DNA of 64,000 bases from Marthasterias glacialis (taxonomy: Eukaryota > Echinodermata > Asteroidea > Forcipulatida > Asteriidae), in contig OU452224.1 of NCBI GenBank assembly GCA_911728455.2, positions 558,001 through 622,000 on the forward strand. Reading direction: 5' to 3'. The notes below the pieces were generated by a model. It was given only the letters and a program-made list of their open reading frames with translations. It ran no database searches and was not told the origin of the DNA. How positions within the stretch are numbered: position 1 is the stretch's first letter; each line of letters begins with the position of its first letter. Shown piece by piece: positions 1 through 11,575 of this stretch. Position numbers and translations under genes: made by a program.

Positions 1-62
1 TTTTCACATCAAACAAGACAATTACACCCTGTCTTATGGGTACTCAAGTGTACAACCCACTG
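1..62 (+). CDS. Possible end of an upstream exon of the discoidin gene
   Basis: The frame beginning at base 2 is open to base 62 and is followed by GTATGT, a good splice donor. It would end in phase 1, exactly what the exon at 369 needs. The peptide contains DNYTLSYGY, which I cannot assign to a family. Support is only the donor, the phase and the open frame, so this is tentative. Confidence 0.3.
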
Positions 63-3000
63 GTATGTATACAATCATTTGCTTTTATTAATTGTGACCA
101 AGGAAGCTTACAATATCATCTAGTAACAATCACTTAGGCCCTAATAATTTCATAAACGTTTGTTTACAAAATAAAAAAGATGTTTGGAAGGGCCTGCCCG
201 TATTTAATGAATGTTTTCAGACATTAAGTGACAGACTTTAGCACTGTTTCTTAATTAACATAAACAAAATTCTATCAGTTGACTCCTGACAAAAGTAAAC
301 TTGAAATAAAAAAACATTCTTAATTTATTACCAATTTCATTATTTATTTGTTTTGTGTTTGGTTACAGTTGGTAGATATTGTGGACATAAACTCGGAATT
401 GGAGACAGGGGTATTCCTGATGAAAGATTCACAGCATCTGGTCAGTTTAGTTTATTGTATCTGCCAAGTAATGCACGACTGAACCTGAACCAGTACTGGT
501 GTCCAGATGAGAACCAATTTGAGGATTCATGGCTTCAAGTAGATATGGGTACAGAGCCTGTGCAGATTGAGGGTGTAATTACACAGGGTAGTTCAGACAA
601 CAATTACTATGTGAAACGTTACCAGGTACAATACAGCATTGATGGTAATGCATGGCTGTATGTGATGGGGACATCTCCCCTTTTAACTCCACAGGTAAGA
701 TTATCCAGCAAATCCACCAATATGTATTCCTTGTGAACATAGACACTTAAAAAATAACATAACAATACTAGCAGTTATAATGGGCCATTTATATATGTAG
801 GTGACTTTTTCCAAGACACAGAAAAACAAAGGACTAAACAAAACAATCAACAAAATTGTACGTTGTACACTTCAATGGGGCCATACAGTCATTCTTCATG
901 ATTGAAGTATTTATGTTTCTTAACTAAGGTTTCTCATCATGTCCTCCTGTATTTTCATTAACAGACATTCCTTGGTAACACTGATGGAGACACCCCAGTT
1001 ACCAACATATTCAAGCAGCCTATTCAAGCACGATACATTCGCATCAGACCGACAGCCTGGAAAAATGATCCAGACCTACGTATTGAGCTCCTTGGCTGCA
1101 GAGGTAAGCGGTATCGTTCAGTTATGCTTGGTGCAAAGCCAGTATGTTCTCAACTAATAGATTTATGACAAAGAATTGTTTTCATTTAATTGACGCATAA
1201 CTAACTTCTCACAACCAACCCTTGAGGGTGAGGGTGTGACATGGAAATTTTGTTTGCTGCAGAAATAAATTAAGAAAATGAAGGTAAACAGAGTTACTTA
1301 CAATTTTGTACAAAATTTATTTACAACTTAGTATAAGATATTTCCACTTACTTCAACTACAGATCATGATCTGGACTGTAGTTCCCCTTTTCAAGGTTTC
1401 AACCCCCCAAAAAATTTAATGTTGATACAGTGGGAACTTTGATTGAATACTTAAAGCCTTCAAACTAATCCTCCGGTACATCTAGGAATATCGGCACTAT
1501 GCTACATCTTCAAATGGCTGCAGGCTCACGGAGAGGAACAACCTTTAACCTTAATTTTTCCAGAATGTCAAGTGAATACACCGCAGCGTTCAATTAGCCT
1601 TGTGTTTTGGCTACTACGAGTGTAACTCCCCGGTATACAGGGTGAAGCTAATCGAACGCACCCACTATAACGATGCTTAAATGGGGGTTTTCGGTCATGG
1701 GGGCCGCCATGTTTTTTTCGTCAATGGCGCATGTACCCTGCCAGTTTGATGTGTCCCGCGGTTATTTTTCGGGGTACCAGGTGATTTGGGTTTGCGGTGG
1801 TGTTCCGACATCCCCCCGCGATTGAGTGCGTCGATGGCCGGGCACCCGCGTGGGCGGACCCAGAATATGTCTTTTTTGTGGGGGGCTGCGCGTGTGCCGA
1901 TTGGTCAGCCCTTTACCCTGGTTGGGGTGTGTTCCGGTCCCATCAGACGTGGTTGGGGGTGTTTTTTTGCAGCGGGATCCCGTCGTAATATACATAGGAA
2001 TTGGAATTGATTCAAATAGATTCAACAAAATGTTATCAATATTACTTTTAACTATTGGTACATTCATGCCTATTGAAATTAAGCTTTCCTGTGTATCACG
2101 GGAGGAAGGTATGATGAACGAAGTGACTTTATTTGCATGTTTGGGTAACTGGTGCTCTGGAAAATTTACGACGCAAGAATGGTTGATTAGTGTACCAGTG
2201 ATGGTTACCTTATTTGCATTTTCGGGTAACTGGTCGTGTGCAATTTACAGTGGGACACAGATAAATTAAGATAAACTAAGGTAATTACCAAAGGCTGACC
2301 TCTGACCGGCAACAAAGCTATCTGCTGCGTTGTTAGTTAACAATGCTCAAAATGCCAATTCAAGGTGAGGGTGAAGGTTAACGCCACTAACGTTGAAATG
2401 GTTCACTAAAATTTATTGCATTTTTATAAAACTAACCATGTTTACTTGAAATTACTCATGGAACCTATACTGTTATGTTTTCAGTGCTGATACAAAGAAA
2501 GCATTTCAACGGTATAATGGTTTACCATTTTTAAAAAGAAGTCACCACCTCTGTAAAAATAGAGTGTACCCCAAACGAGATTTCAAAAAGGATTGAGCAC
2601 TAGACCTTTCTTTTGCAATGTCACAGCCCCGAGTTTTTGCCATCCAAGATGGAGAAACTAAGGGGTGTGATTGGCCTGATACATAATGTATTTTGTATAC
2701 CTGGCAATGGTGCATGTGCGCCCAACGGATATGCAGCTATTCTGATATAATTGTGTGGACCAAAATTACCCTTTATCTGAATAAGCAATTCACTGGTTTC
2801 TTTGCATTGAAATGAGGGTACTGATTGAAGTTGCAAATTTATCAAAGTTGTTGATTTCATTATTTTTGTATTCCTAAAGCTCTCTTGTTTCTTTACTTGT
2901 GTTCCCCCCCCCCCTGTTTCGGTTTCGTTGTTTCTCATATGTATATATGTCTTTTATTTTTTTTAGGGGAGCACCTGAGGGACACTGGAAATTTGGGCGG

Positions 3001-6000
3001 TGGCACAGGTGAGCTGCTCTGACCAAACCCAAAACCTTTTGCATGCCACACGCTCAAAATGTAACTAAGACATACCAACATTGCGTACCGTTTTAAACAA
3101 CCGTTGACAAACACATTTTATAAAACAATGATGACCCCTGAGTTCCCCCTGCAAATTACACCTTTACCCCACATTATATTGACTTCAACATTTCATACGC
3201 AAGCATCAGGCCCACTTAGCGGGTGCTGCACGAAGTGGGGCATTCCCGCTAGTCATCATAAAAATGCAGTCTTGAAATACTTCCTGAATCACAAGCTGAA
3301 AGAGGGCGCTGAAAGAGTGAATGATGCATGTTATCAGAAAATGAAGCAACTCTGTAGAATGGTACACACACAAATAACACAACATTAGTTATCTGGAATG
3401 AAGTTTGGACTGGATGGATATCCTGGTTTTCTTTAAATGGAGACAGTTCCTTCTGCCTGAAAACATTAGTAGGTCTTATAGGTCCTAAAGATGGGAAAAC
3501 AAGTCTCAAAATAAAATGTTGTATTGAACTAATGACATGCTAAGCAATGCAGATACAATGTATACTACAATGCAAAAATCAATTTTTCTTTACAGTGTAC
3601 ATTTAGTGAACAAGCATTGCTGGTTTATGTTATAATAATCTTTAATTATTATACATCATGTTTTTCTTTATCTTTCTGTTTTTATAAAGATGTTTTGAAA
3701 CTGTTTCTAATTTTTAATATTTTTAATTACTTTTTGATTAAATACGGAAACAAATTAGTTGTTATAATTTCATAGTTTAAAATCGCATTAAGTTCGGTAA
3801 ATACCTACATGTCGAATGAAGAAACAAAGAAATACATTCAATGTTTATTTTTTGCTTTGACAATGTATAACCTGGTCAAAAGTTTACATCAATTCTGTGC
3901 AGTCACAATGGGGAAATTACTCACAGTAATTCTTTGCGCCATGAAATTTCATTTTTCAATTCAATTAAACTAGTATGAGATGAACAAGAGCAACTTGAAA
4001 GTTCACAATAAGTTTAAAAATTTCACTTAAAATACTTAGGTTGTTCTGATGAAAACATTGTTTATCAATTGTTTTGTCTTCTCAGTTAATGGACATTGTG
4101 GTCACAGTCTGGGAATAGAAGATGGTAGCATCCCTGATGAGAGAATTACAACATCCTCTACTGATGAAGATCACTGCCCTGATAACCCTCAAGGACGGCT
4201 AGATGTGGATTATGGCTGGTGTCCCACTTGGAAGGACAAAGACACTGCATGGCTCCAGGTGGACTTGCAACAAATAACACTGGTGCAAGGTGTTGTAACA
4301 CAGGCCAACGATCTAAAACATTACTGGGTGACAGAGTACCTGGTGTCCTTCAGCAGTAATGGACAAGACTGGGGATTCATAGGAGGGACAACCAAGGTCA
4401 ACGCAAAGGTATGACATCATACATAAAAGGCAATCAGCTATAATGTAGATCAATGAATTGAAATATCACCACGATAAGAAGTAATACTTTTCTGGAGTTA
4501 ATTGTTCCATCATTGAATCACTGAAACAACAACATCACCCTTCCTTCTAAATCAACACTATCTAAAATTCAACATTGTATTTGCCCCCATTATTGTTTTA
4601 AACATATATAAGAAGTCAAAATTTCAAGTTTTAAACTAAAGAAACTGCAGCAATAAGCCACTACAGATTTAATAAACTCAACCTTTATAACATGATTCAT
4701 CCAAAACATTTCTAGCAGCATATCTGACTGCAGAGATTCATTTGACCTTTGTGCAACTCCAACCATTCTAGCTCTGGGATGATCAATTTATTTTCTTTCA
4801 CAGAGATTCCCTGGAAACAACGATGAATACACCAGAGTAACAAACATGTTCAACGAGGGAGTCAGAGCGCAATACATTCGCATCATACCGACTGGGTATC
4901 AAGGCAGGCGTCCATCATTGCGTATTGAACTCCTTGGATGTAATGGTAAGGTCATTATAAACAATCCAGGTTTTTATTTCACAACCAAATGATTAAACAC
5001 AAATAATTAATGTGTTTAACATAAAAGACCAGGGAGATCTTATTGTTTTCTTCATCTCTTTACTTTCGACTCAGCAAGATACACTAGAGAAGGTACAAAG
5101 ACGATTCAGCCGGTTTTGTTTAGGTCTGCCGAGAAGAGCTCAAATTAATTATGTTGATGAAGTTAATTATGCCGACAGGTGTGTTAAGTTATGTTGGGTC
5201 TTCCTCTTTTAATTAACAGAGTTCGTTTCCTTTCAATTTTGTTTGTCATTAAATGTTTATACAACAAATTTGACATTGACACTTTATTCCCATTAACTGT
5301 AGACACACTGAAGTTGTTAAATTTTGCCATAAAAGGGCTAGGACCAATGGGCTAGTTCCAAAGATTTCCTAGATTATGGGAAGAACTTCCTGCTGGCAAT
5401 AAAGATACTATTATCTATGGTTTATCTTCCTTCACAAATTCACTTCGAAAACACTTATTAGCCCCTGGCCTGGTACATCCCTTGACCCAAACTGTTTAGC
5501 TTCCTTGCCTTGCTAATGTATTGTTGTTTATTAATCCCAATAACTCAAAATGCTTTTTGCATTCTTTATTTTTAGCAACATTTCATTTTTTTATATATAT
5601 TTTTTTTATTGTAATTTTATATTTTTACGCTGTACAATATTGTATGTTTTTCTCAAACCCACATTCTATATTTAATGCCCTTTAGGCCTATGTTTGTCTG
5701 TTTCTTAAATTGTAGCATCAGGAGATCAACCTGATAGTAATTAAGTTGACTTTTTTTTATCCTTAAGGGGTGCTACCTTTTCTTAATGTAGGTCTGTCAA
5801 TGTTTCCTTTAACTGTTTTTGTCATTGTGTTTTTGTATCCTTCCTGTGAATTTAATATTTGAAATGAAATGAAATGAAAATTAATATTTTATCACTAGAT
5901 TTTAATTTCATCTAGCAGAGAACATTTTTACCTAGTACCAACTTTAGTATCTCATTAAATTCTTTTGAGACTTTACATTGTTATGTCAATGTAAACATTA

Positions 6001-9000
6001 TCATTGCATATATTTCCCAAACAGAGCAAAAGACAATTGACCAGCATTCTAGGGCTGCATTAACTCTTTCACTACAGCGCACCGCTCACAACGGCTCGGT
6101 AAATTACTTCATACGCCGAAGAGCCACGGGGAAAAAAACAAAATATTTAACAATTCAATTGTACATTATATTCCCCAGGGTAAGAGTTAACCAAATCTGT
6201 TTCCATTATATCTCCGATATAGAACGCTGGTTTTGTTTGCATCATCTCGGAATGGGAGATGGTACCATTCCTGACTACAGGATCACTGCATCAAGTACAC
6301 AATGGAGGGAAGATGGCAACTGCAAAGCAAGCAATGCACGACTGACTCCATCATCAAACAACAATATAGGCTGGTGCCCTGAATCTAGTGACAGCCAACC
6401 ATGGCTACAGATTGATCTGGAAATAAAAGTCATAGTAGAGGGGATCATGATGCTGCAGAGATCTGATCAGGGAACTATTGTAGATAACATGTCAGGGTAC
6501 CAGTTTGGGTACAGCAGTGATCAGAGCACTTGGATCATTTTGGATTCCACACAGGTAAGATCCATCTTAACTGATGTACAATGACATGTGATAATAATAT
6601 AATTGGCGCTCAGGAATATTTCCATATCTAACTTCAGTAGAAGTTTATGTTAAAAACTTTTACATAATTGTTGCATAACCATCTGCACCATTTGATGATC
6701 ATGCCAGAGAGCTGTGCCAAACCCAAATGCAGCTGCCCCATTGACTACACCTAACCAAACATTTTGAAATGGGATCTTATCATGTTAGATTTTTGTATGA
6801 CTTCTTTGAATTCATTCACATGAAACAAATTTAATATAAGTTTCAATTTGCATTATGACAGATATTCAGAAGGCCATCCACATCAAACAGGGAGTCTACC
6901 AGCATGTTCCATCCACCAATCACAGCCCGATATATTCTTATTATACTAAATCAGATTGATGGCTCTCTATGGATACAGGTTGAACTCCTGGGATGTAAAG
7001 GTCAGTTTCATCAAGAATAACAGACCACAATTCATAGAAAAGAAAAAAACTAACCCTTCACAATATTAATTCCCGAAACATCTTTTTTCCTTTAAGAGAG
7101 GTTGTTTTCTAAAACACTGAACCACAAGCCTAATGAAGGGATAATTGGGCTTAAAGTGAGCAAATTTGATCTCAGAATTTTATATGGAAAAGATTTTTAA
7201 AAGTGCAGCAAATTTGGTATTATTATTTTTATTTTTTGCCACACTTTTCAATGGTAACAACCAGTCCTTCAAAAAGTCTGAGACTTTATTAACTCTCATT
7301 TATGCTCTTAGAAATGAGACTTTTAACTTCACCTTCCTTAAGCTGATAATGAAGCAAATTAAAGGAACTATTGGAAAGGGTTCACTTTTCTGTTCAGTTT
7401 AACATGTTAAATGCCTTTTAGCATTTGTCTCTTGGCATTACATACTTTCTAATCAGAGGCAGTTCTCTTTGTTATTAGATATTTTATGTTTTAAAAGTTT
7501 GCTTTTTAGGTGCATAGTGCTTCACCTTTTCTAAAGTTGATTGCATTTGTTTTCAGTTGTTAGGTTCTGTGGTCAGAAACTAGGAATAGGAGACAGCACT
7601 ATTCCTGATGAAAGAATCACAGCATCTAGTCAGTGGAATTCACAACACCAGCCAAGTAATGCACGTCTGACTCTGAATGGTGCTTGGCTTCCAGCTGATG
7701 GACTAGATAAGGATTCATGGCTTCAAGTAGATATGGGTACAGAGCCTGTACAGATTGAGGGTGTGATCACACAAGGCCATCCACAACAAGATTATTATGT
7801 GACCAAGTATCAAGTGCAACACAGTTATGAAAAATCTATCTGGCAATATGTGACTGGGACATCTACATCTTCACCACAGGTAAGATTACATTGAGCACAG
7901 TCCTTGCCAAGATGTATTACTATTAAACAAAGAAGTTTCAAAAGAGCTGTACAATAATTCTTCTTCATTTATTTACTTTTCAAATGATTGTTTCTTGTGC
8001 TCTCCTGTATTTTCATTGACAGACATTCTCTGGCAACACTGATAGAGACACCCCAGTTACCAACAAATTCAAGCAGCCTATTCAAGCACGATACATACGA
8101 ATCAAACCAACAGCCTGGAATAGGTCCCCAGCCCTACGTATTGAGCTCCTTGGTTACACAGGTAAATATTGTAATTTAAGATTTTATTGTATTCAAGTTT
8201 CCTTACGAAGGGCTCATGGCTGAGTGGTCAAGTGCACTGGACAAAAACTCTGGTGTTCTGATCAGCAGAGTGTTGGTTCAAGTCCTGGTGTTCACATTTG
8301 TGTCCTTTAGCAAGACACTTAAACATTATTGCTTCATCCTTCGGATGGGACGTAAAGCCGTAGGTCCTGTGCATTGTGTAATGCATGTAAAAGAACCCAG
8401 TTACACTTAAAAATGGGTTGCCCCGGTGTTTCGGGCAGTGGCTGCTGAATGTGCCACAGCACCTTGTAATCCCTTGTAAGTTGCTACTTAATGGTTGACA
8501 TAGTTCAAAAATTCACAATCGCTAAGAGAAGTGGTTGCCCCAGTGTTTCAGGCAGTGGCTGCTGAATGCACCACAGCACCTTGCAAACCTTTATAAGGTG
8601 CTACATGAAATGGTTCACACAATTCAAAATCTTCACAAACCTGTCTCAAAAGTAATAAGTGTCTTCAGTATACAAAATGAAGTTCCAAGGCCATGCCATC
8701 TTATGCACCAAACTCAAGTTCTGGTCTTGATAGAGTGTGGGATTGGGTCATGGTACTTGTGTTCTTAAGCAAGACAGTTAACCAAAATTGCTTAATCCTT
8801 TGGATGGGAGATCAAGCTGATTGTCCCATGTGTTGGAAAAAAACAGGTAAAAAGAACGCAGTACACTTATCTTTGCCCTGGTGTTTCTGCCATGGTTAGC
8901 TGCAGATTGCATCACATCACCTTGTAAACCCTTACAAGGTGCTATTTAAATGGGTTTCACAATTCTAAACTTACTTTACCTGTCATTAAAATAACAAGCG

Positions 9001-9508
9001 CTTTGGGACAACCCATAGATAAAGCACTTTATATAGGAGTAACAATCACAGTAATATTATTGGACTTGTTCTTTGATGACTGCAATCTTTGATGACTGCA
9101 ACTCATTCAAAGTGCCTTTCCTTTAAAATCAGAACAAGCTGACAATGGCCACAGCCATCATGCAAGCAGGATTCTTATTGCATAAAGCAATCTTATGGAT
9201 ATAATTGATTCCCTATATTTAACTGTTATGTTTTGTTTTTCATTTCAGATAATATTTTAGATATGATCAACGAGCGTCCATTCTCAACATATGACAAACC
9301 CAATACTGATTGCCCTACTGTGAGTGTTGAAGGAGGTTGGTGGTTTAATGGTTGCTGTACTGCTGTAAACAATAACCTTAATGGTGAATTTATCCAGCCT
9401 AGGAATAATCCTGGTCACAACAAACCTGTTATAAGAGGTAGTGCTTGGAATGGTACAGGAATTGTGAAAAGTGAAATCAAAATCCGCAAATCTCCAAGAC
9501 ATGGCTAA
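1..9508 (+). CDS. Discoidin-repeat protein ending in a fibrinogen-like fragment (5' partial gene)
   Basis: Exons 369-694, 965-1103, 4086-4408, 4804-4945, 6223-6554, 6862-7000, 7557-7879, 8023-8161 and 9249-9508, possibly preceded by 1-62. They join in frame to about 707 codons. Four F5/8 type C (discoidin) domains follow one another. Each has the family signature: Cys then LGIGD/LGMGD, IPDxRIT, WLQVD, and a second half ending in ARYIRI and ELLGC. Discoidin domains are extracellular carbohydrate- or lipid-binding beta-sandwiches. The last exon adds the C-terminal piece of a fibrinogen-related domain (GGWWFNGCC, NNNLNGEF) and a stop at 9506-9508. Every discoidin cassette is flanked by phase-1 introns with a phase-0 intron inside, which is typical of shuffled and duplicated extracellular modules. 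No transmembrane segment is seen, so a secreted or matrix/lectin-like role is inferred. The 5' end is outside the window. I do not recognise a named orthologue. Confidence 0.85.
369..694 (+). CDS. Discoidin domain 1, first-half exon
   Basis: The acceptor is TTGGTTACAG at 359-368 and the donor is GTAAGA at 695. It begins with two bases of a split codon and ends on a codon boundary. Motifs are RYCGHKLGIGD, IPDERFTAS, SNARLNLN, SWLQVDMG, GVITQG and YQVQYS. This half carries the domain's opening Cys plus one extra Cys in YWCPDE. Confidence 0.9.
965..1103 (+). CDS. Discoidin domain 1, second-half exon
   Basis: Acceptor TTTCATTAACAG, donor GTAAGC at 1104. It starts in phase 0 and ends in phase 1. 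Motifs are FLGNTDGDTPVTN, IQARYIRIRP and the closing LRIELLGC, whose Cys normally pairs with the opening Cys of the domain. Nearly identical to the 8023-8161 exon, which suggests recent duplication of the whole cassette. Confidence 0.9.
1104..4085 (+). other. Long intron between discoidin domains 1 and 2
   Basis: No coding exon recognised. At 1590-2000 the base composition shifts to G-rich and CpG-richer sequence, unlike its AT-rich surroundings. At about 2121-2240 a roughly 75-bp segment (key words TTATTTGCAT, GGGTAACTGG) occurs twice in tandem with divergence. The rest looks like ordinary intron. The open frames at 1762-2269 show no protein family signature. Confidence 0.5.
4086..4408 (+). 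CDS. Discoidin domain 2, first-half exon
   Basis: Acceptor TTGTCTTCTCAG, donor GTATGA at 4409. Motifs are GHCGHSLGIEDG, IPDERITTSS, AWLQVDL and GVVTQAN. Two extra cysteines (DHCPD and GWCPT) make four in the whole domain. Phase 1 in, phase 0 out. Confidence 0.9.
4804..4945 (+). CDS. Discoidin domain 2, second-half exon
   Basis: Acceptor TTTCTTTCACAG, donor GTAAGG at 4946. It encodes RFPGNNDEYTRVTNMF, AQYIRIIP and LRIELLGCN, the conserved end of an F5/8 type C domain, and leaves in phase 1. Confidence 0.9.
5040..5880 (+). mobile_element. 3' fragment of a non-LTR retrotransposon (LINE)
   Basis: The frame at 5040-5210 reads QDTLEKVQRRFSRF and LPRRAQ, the conserved segment after the reverse transcriptase of CR1/L2/jockey-like LINEs. 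After several stops the similarity resumes at 5330-5500 (AIKGLGP, LWEELPAGN, LRKHLLAPG). The copy ends at 5856-5880 in short GAAAT repeats, typical of the 3' end of such elements. It is truncated at the 5' end and dead. It lies in the intron between discoidin domains 2 and 3. Clade not determined. Confidence 0.7.
6223..6554 (+). CDS. Discoidin domain 3, first-half exon
   Basis: Acceptor TCTCCGATATAG, donor GTAAGA at 6555, same phases as the other cassettes. Motifs are CLHHLGMGDG, IPDYRITASS, SNARLTPS, GWCPES and WLQIDLE. The usual V-TQG motif is replaced by IMMLQRS, so this is the most divergent of the four copies. Confidence 0.85.
6862..7000 (+). CDS. Discoidin domain 3, second-half exon
   Basis: Acceptor GCATTATGACAG, donor GTCAGT at 7001. 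It encodes IFRRPSTSNRE, TARYILIILN and VELLGCK. The closing Cys is kept and the exon leaves in phase 1. Confidence 0.85.
7557..7879 (+). CDS. Discoidin domain 4, first-half exon
   Basis: Acceptor TTTGTTTTCAG, donor GTAAGA at 7880. Motifs are RFCGQKLGIGD, IPDERITASSQW, SNARLTLNGAW, DSWLQVDMGTEPVQIEG and VITQG. It is very close to domain 1 (369-694). The extra Cys seen in the other domains (WCP) is Leu here (WLP). Confidence 0.9.
8023..8161 (+). CDS. Discoidin domain 4, second-half exon (closing Cys lost)
   Basis: Acceptor TTTCATTGACAG, donor GTAAAT at 8162. It encodes FSGNTDRDTPVTN, IQARYIRIKP and LRIELLGYT. The closing LLGC Cys of the family is Tyr here, although the opening Cys is present in the preceding exon. 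Confidence 0.9.
8205..9045 (+). mobile_element. Two degenerate tRNA-derived SINE-A copies in tandem
   Basis: At 8213-8295 there is a tRNA-like head with box A (TGGCTGAGTGG) and box B (GGTTCAAGTCC). The body follows with GACACTTAAACATTATTGCT, GGATGGGACGTAAAGCCGTA and a tail CCACAGCACCTTGTAA, repeated at 8533-8600. A second copy without a clear head runs from about 8695 to 9045 and ends in AAGCGCTTTGGGACAACCC, a 3' tail also found after a LINE coding end at 31 kb. It occupies the last intron of the discoidin gene. Confidence 0.75.
9249..9508 (+). CDS. Terminal exon: C-terminal part of a fibrinogen-related domain
   Basis: Acceptor TTTTTCATTTCAG at 9236-9248. It enters in phase 1, matching the exit of 8161, and stops at 9506-9508 (TAA). 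Residues include RPFSTYDKPNTDC, GGWWFNGCC, NNLNGEF and SEIKIRKSP, matching the C-terminal subdomain of fibrinogen-related domains. Such domains are usually about 200-220 residues, but only about 80 are encoded here and no exon for the N-terminal half is seen between 8162 and 9248. Either the domain is truncated or an alternative transcript supplies the rest. Confidence 0.8.
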
Positions 9509-10104
9509 AATTATTTTATTTACCCTTTCTTGTAGTATACGATACAATCTAAAGACAGTGAGTGATCTTAATAAGTAGTTTATGTTGGCTGAGGTTGATT
9601 CATGGAATTACATCATATCTGTAGTTCCACTAAGAATAGTCGTTATGTACTACATGTACTAAGACTACAGCTACTAGTGTCTCAACAAGCAGTCTGCCTT
9701 GGACCTTGACCTCTACCTATAATGGTGATTGTTTGAGTTTAAGTTTTTGATTTTTGTTTAATTTTTTTACATGAACAAATGAAATTCTAAAAAGAGAAAA
9801 ATGTGACCTAATAGAGCTGTTGGATTGGATGGAGAAAGGTGGACCTATCACTCACTATCAAACCTACTGCAGACAAATCGTTAACTTTGTTATTGACTTA
9901 ACCTCTTTCTTCTAAGCCGAAAAGTTATTAAAAGAGATTCTTGTTTAGATGAGGCCTGAGGACCTTTTATACTCCAACCATAAGGCAAAGAAAACATTTT
10001 GATTGTTTCGCCTCCAACTTCTCTAAAGGTAGATCATTGACAAAGTTAATATTGTGTTTTTTAACATAATTATGCTTAGATGTTTTAAGAATTTGTAAGA
10101 TTTG

Positions 10105-10335
10105 TGGTTTGGAATTGAACTCACTGGATTTAACCTCTAGACATAAAATGTATAGTCATCTACCATTATAGAGATGTACTCAAACAATCCTGAGGGAAGA
10201 TTCCAATAAAGACTTGGTTTGGAATTGAACCTACTGGACTAAACCACTAGATATAAAATTTATGGTCATTTACCATCATAGCGATGTACTAAAACAATCC
10301 TGAGGGAAGATTCCAATGAAGAATTGGTTCGGAAT
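10105..10335. repeat. 110-bp tandem duplication
   Basis: TGGTTTGGAATTGAAC starts at 10105 and again at 10215. A third start (TGGTTCGGAAT) at 10325 breaks off. The copies share CCTGAGGGAAGATTCCAAT and differ at scattered sites. Confidence 0.8.
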
Positions 10336-11164
10336 ACACCGATCCATTAAGCCCCGCCTACCTTAGTAACAGCGCATGGTTTGACTGTCTTGCCACAATC
10401 CCAGTGGTGGTTTGGTTACCGCCACACACACGTATCGGATACACAAAGTAGGCCTACATGGTTTTCGTGAACAGTATGGATTTTAGTTTTGTGGCCTTTT
10501 GGGCGGAGTCCGAAAAACAATGCAGATAGGAACACTGTTAAACTGCTTTTACATGACTGTACAGGGACCACAGATGTGGGATTCACATCACCAGAAATAC
10601 AAGCAAATTAAAACAAAACAACAATTAGTACAGTTGTAAGCGATGTTTTGTGTCAGAACAATGGTGGTGGTTTGTTTACTTTTCTAATTGGATTTTATTG
10701 TTTCAGACTTTTGTTGGCTTTTGATTGGTCAATATGTTTGGGGCTGAATGAATCGATGTATTGAAACCACTAGACTAAGCTAAATCAGACCAAAAATTCG
10801 GGACTTTGCTTTCAATTTATTCAAAAGAGTTGGCAACTTGACTATAGGACACAACCCATTGTTCAAGTAAAGCTGAAAATGTTTGTAAACACTGATTGTT
10901 AAAAGTGGTAAGCAAATAAAGAAATTGAGTAGCAACTGCTACTTGTGTAGCATTTTGCTATGCTATACAAGAGAATACAATCACTGCTGGAGCTGATTCC
11001 CATCACAGGCAGTATGATAAAGCTTCAAATTCATATGAAATATCACATTCTAATCCAATCAAGAATCAATAATCTTTATTAAATTTTAGTTTTTACTTAA
11101 TGTGCCTCATCTGTAACACATTTAATGAGTAATTTACACACTTCAATATCTGTGGAACTAATGT

Positions 11165-11575
11165 TTACTGTAATATCTTCTTACAAGCCCTTTATCACAT
11201 CCGATTGGCATCTCAAAGCTCTCAGTATTTTTTCCTGCAAGGTATGCAGAGTTATGATTTTGAAGTATGAGACCTGTTCTTTTACATAGCATCATAAACA
11301 GTTTACAAGGTGCGGGGCGCAATCTGCAGCCGATCAGACCAGGAACACTATGGCGAACCCCTTCTCTTTGCGATAAGTGCACTGGGTTCTTCTACGTGCA
11401 TTACACAACAACCGGGACCTTTGGCTTTACGTCCCATTACAGCAATAATGGTTTAGTGTCCTGCTTAAGAACCAAGTGTCACGACTGGGACTCGAACCCA
11501 CACTCTCCTGATCAGAAACACCAGAGCTTCAGTCCGCTGTTATTATCCACTCAGCCAAACGAACCACACACAGGC
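11165..11575 (-). mobile_element. SINE-A copy, reverse orientation
   Basis: Read on the minus strand: a tRNA-like head whose box B region is GGGTTCGAGTCCCAG, then TGACACTTGGTTCTTAAGCA, a degraded ATGGGACGTAAAGCC block, and a tail with a CACCTTGTAA-like word. Same family as 8205 and 31330. Confidence 0.7.

Noticed and set aside
1762..2269. Open frames of 74-147 codons in the G-rich island
   Set aside because: No recognisable domain, no splice-consistent neighbours, and frames overlap on both strands, as expected from stop-poor GC-rich sequence.
7166..7402. 78-codon frame between discoidin cassettes 3 and 4
   Set aside because: No domain similarity. Cassettes 3 and 4 join by matching phase-1 ends without it.
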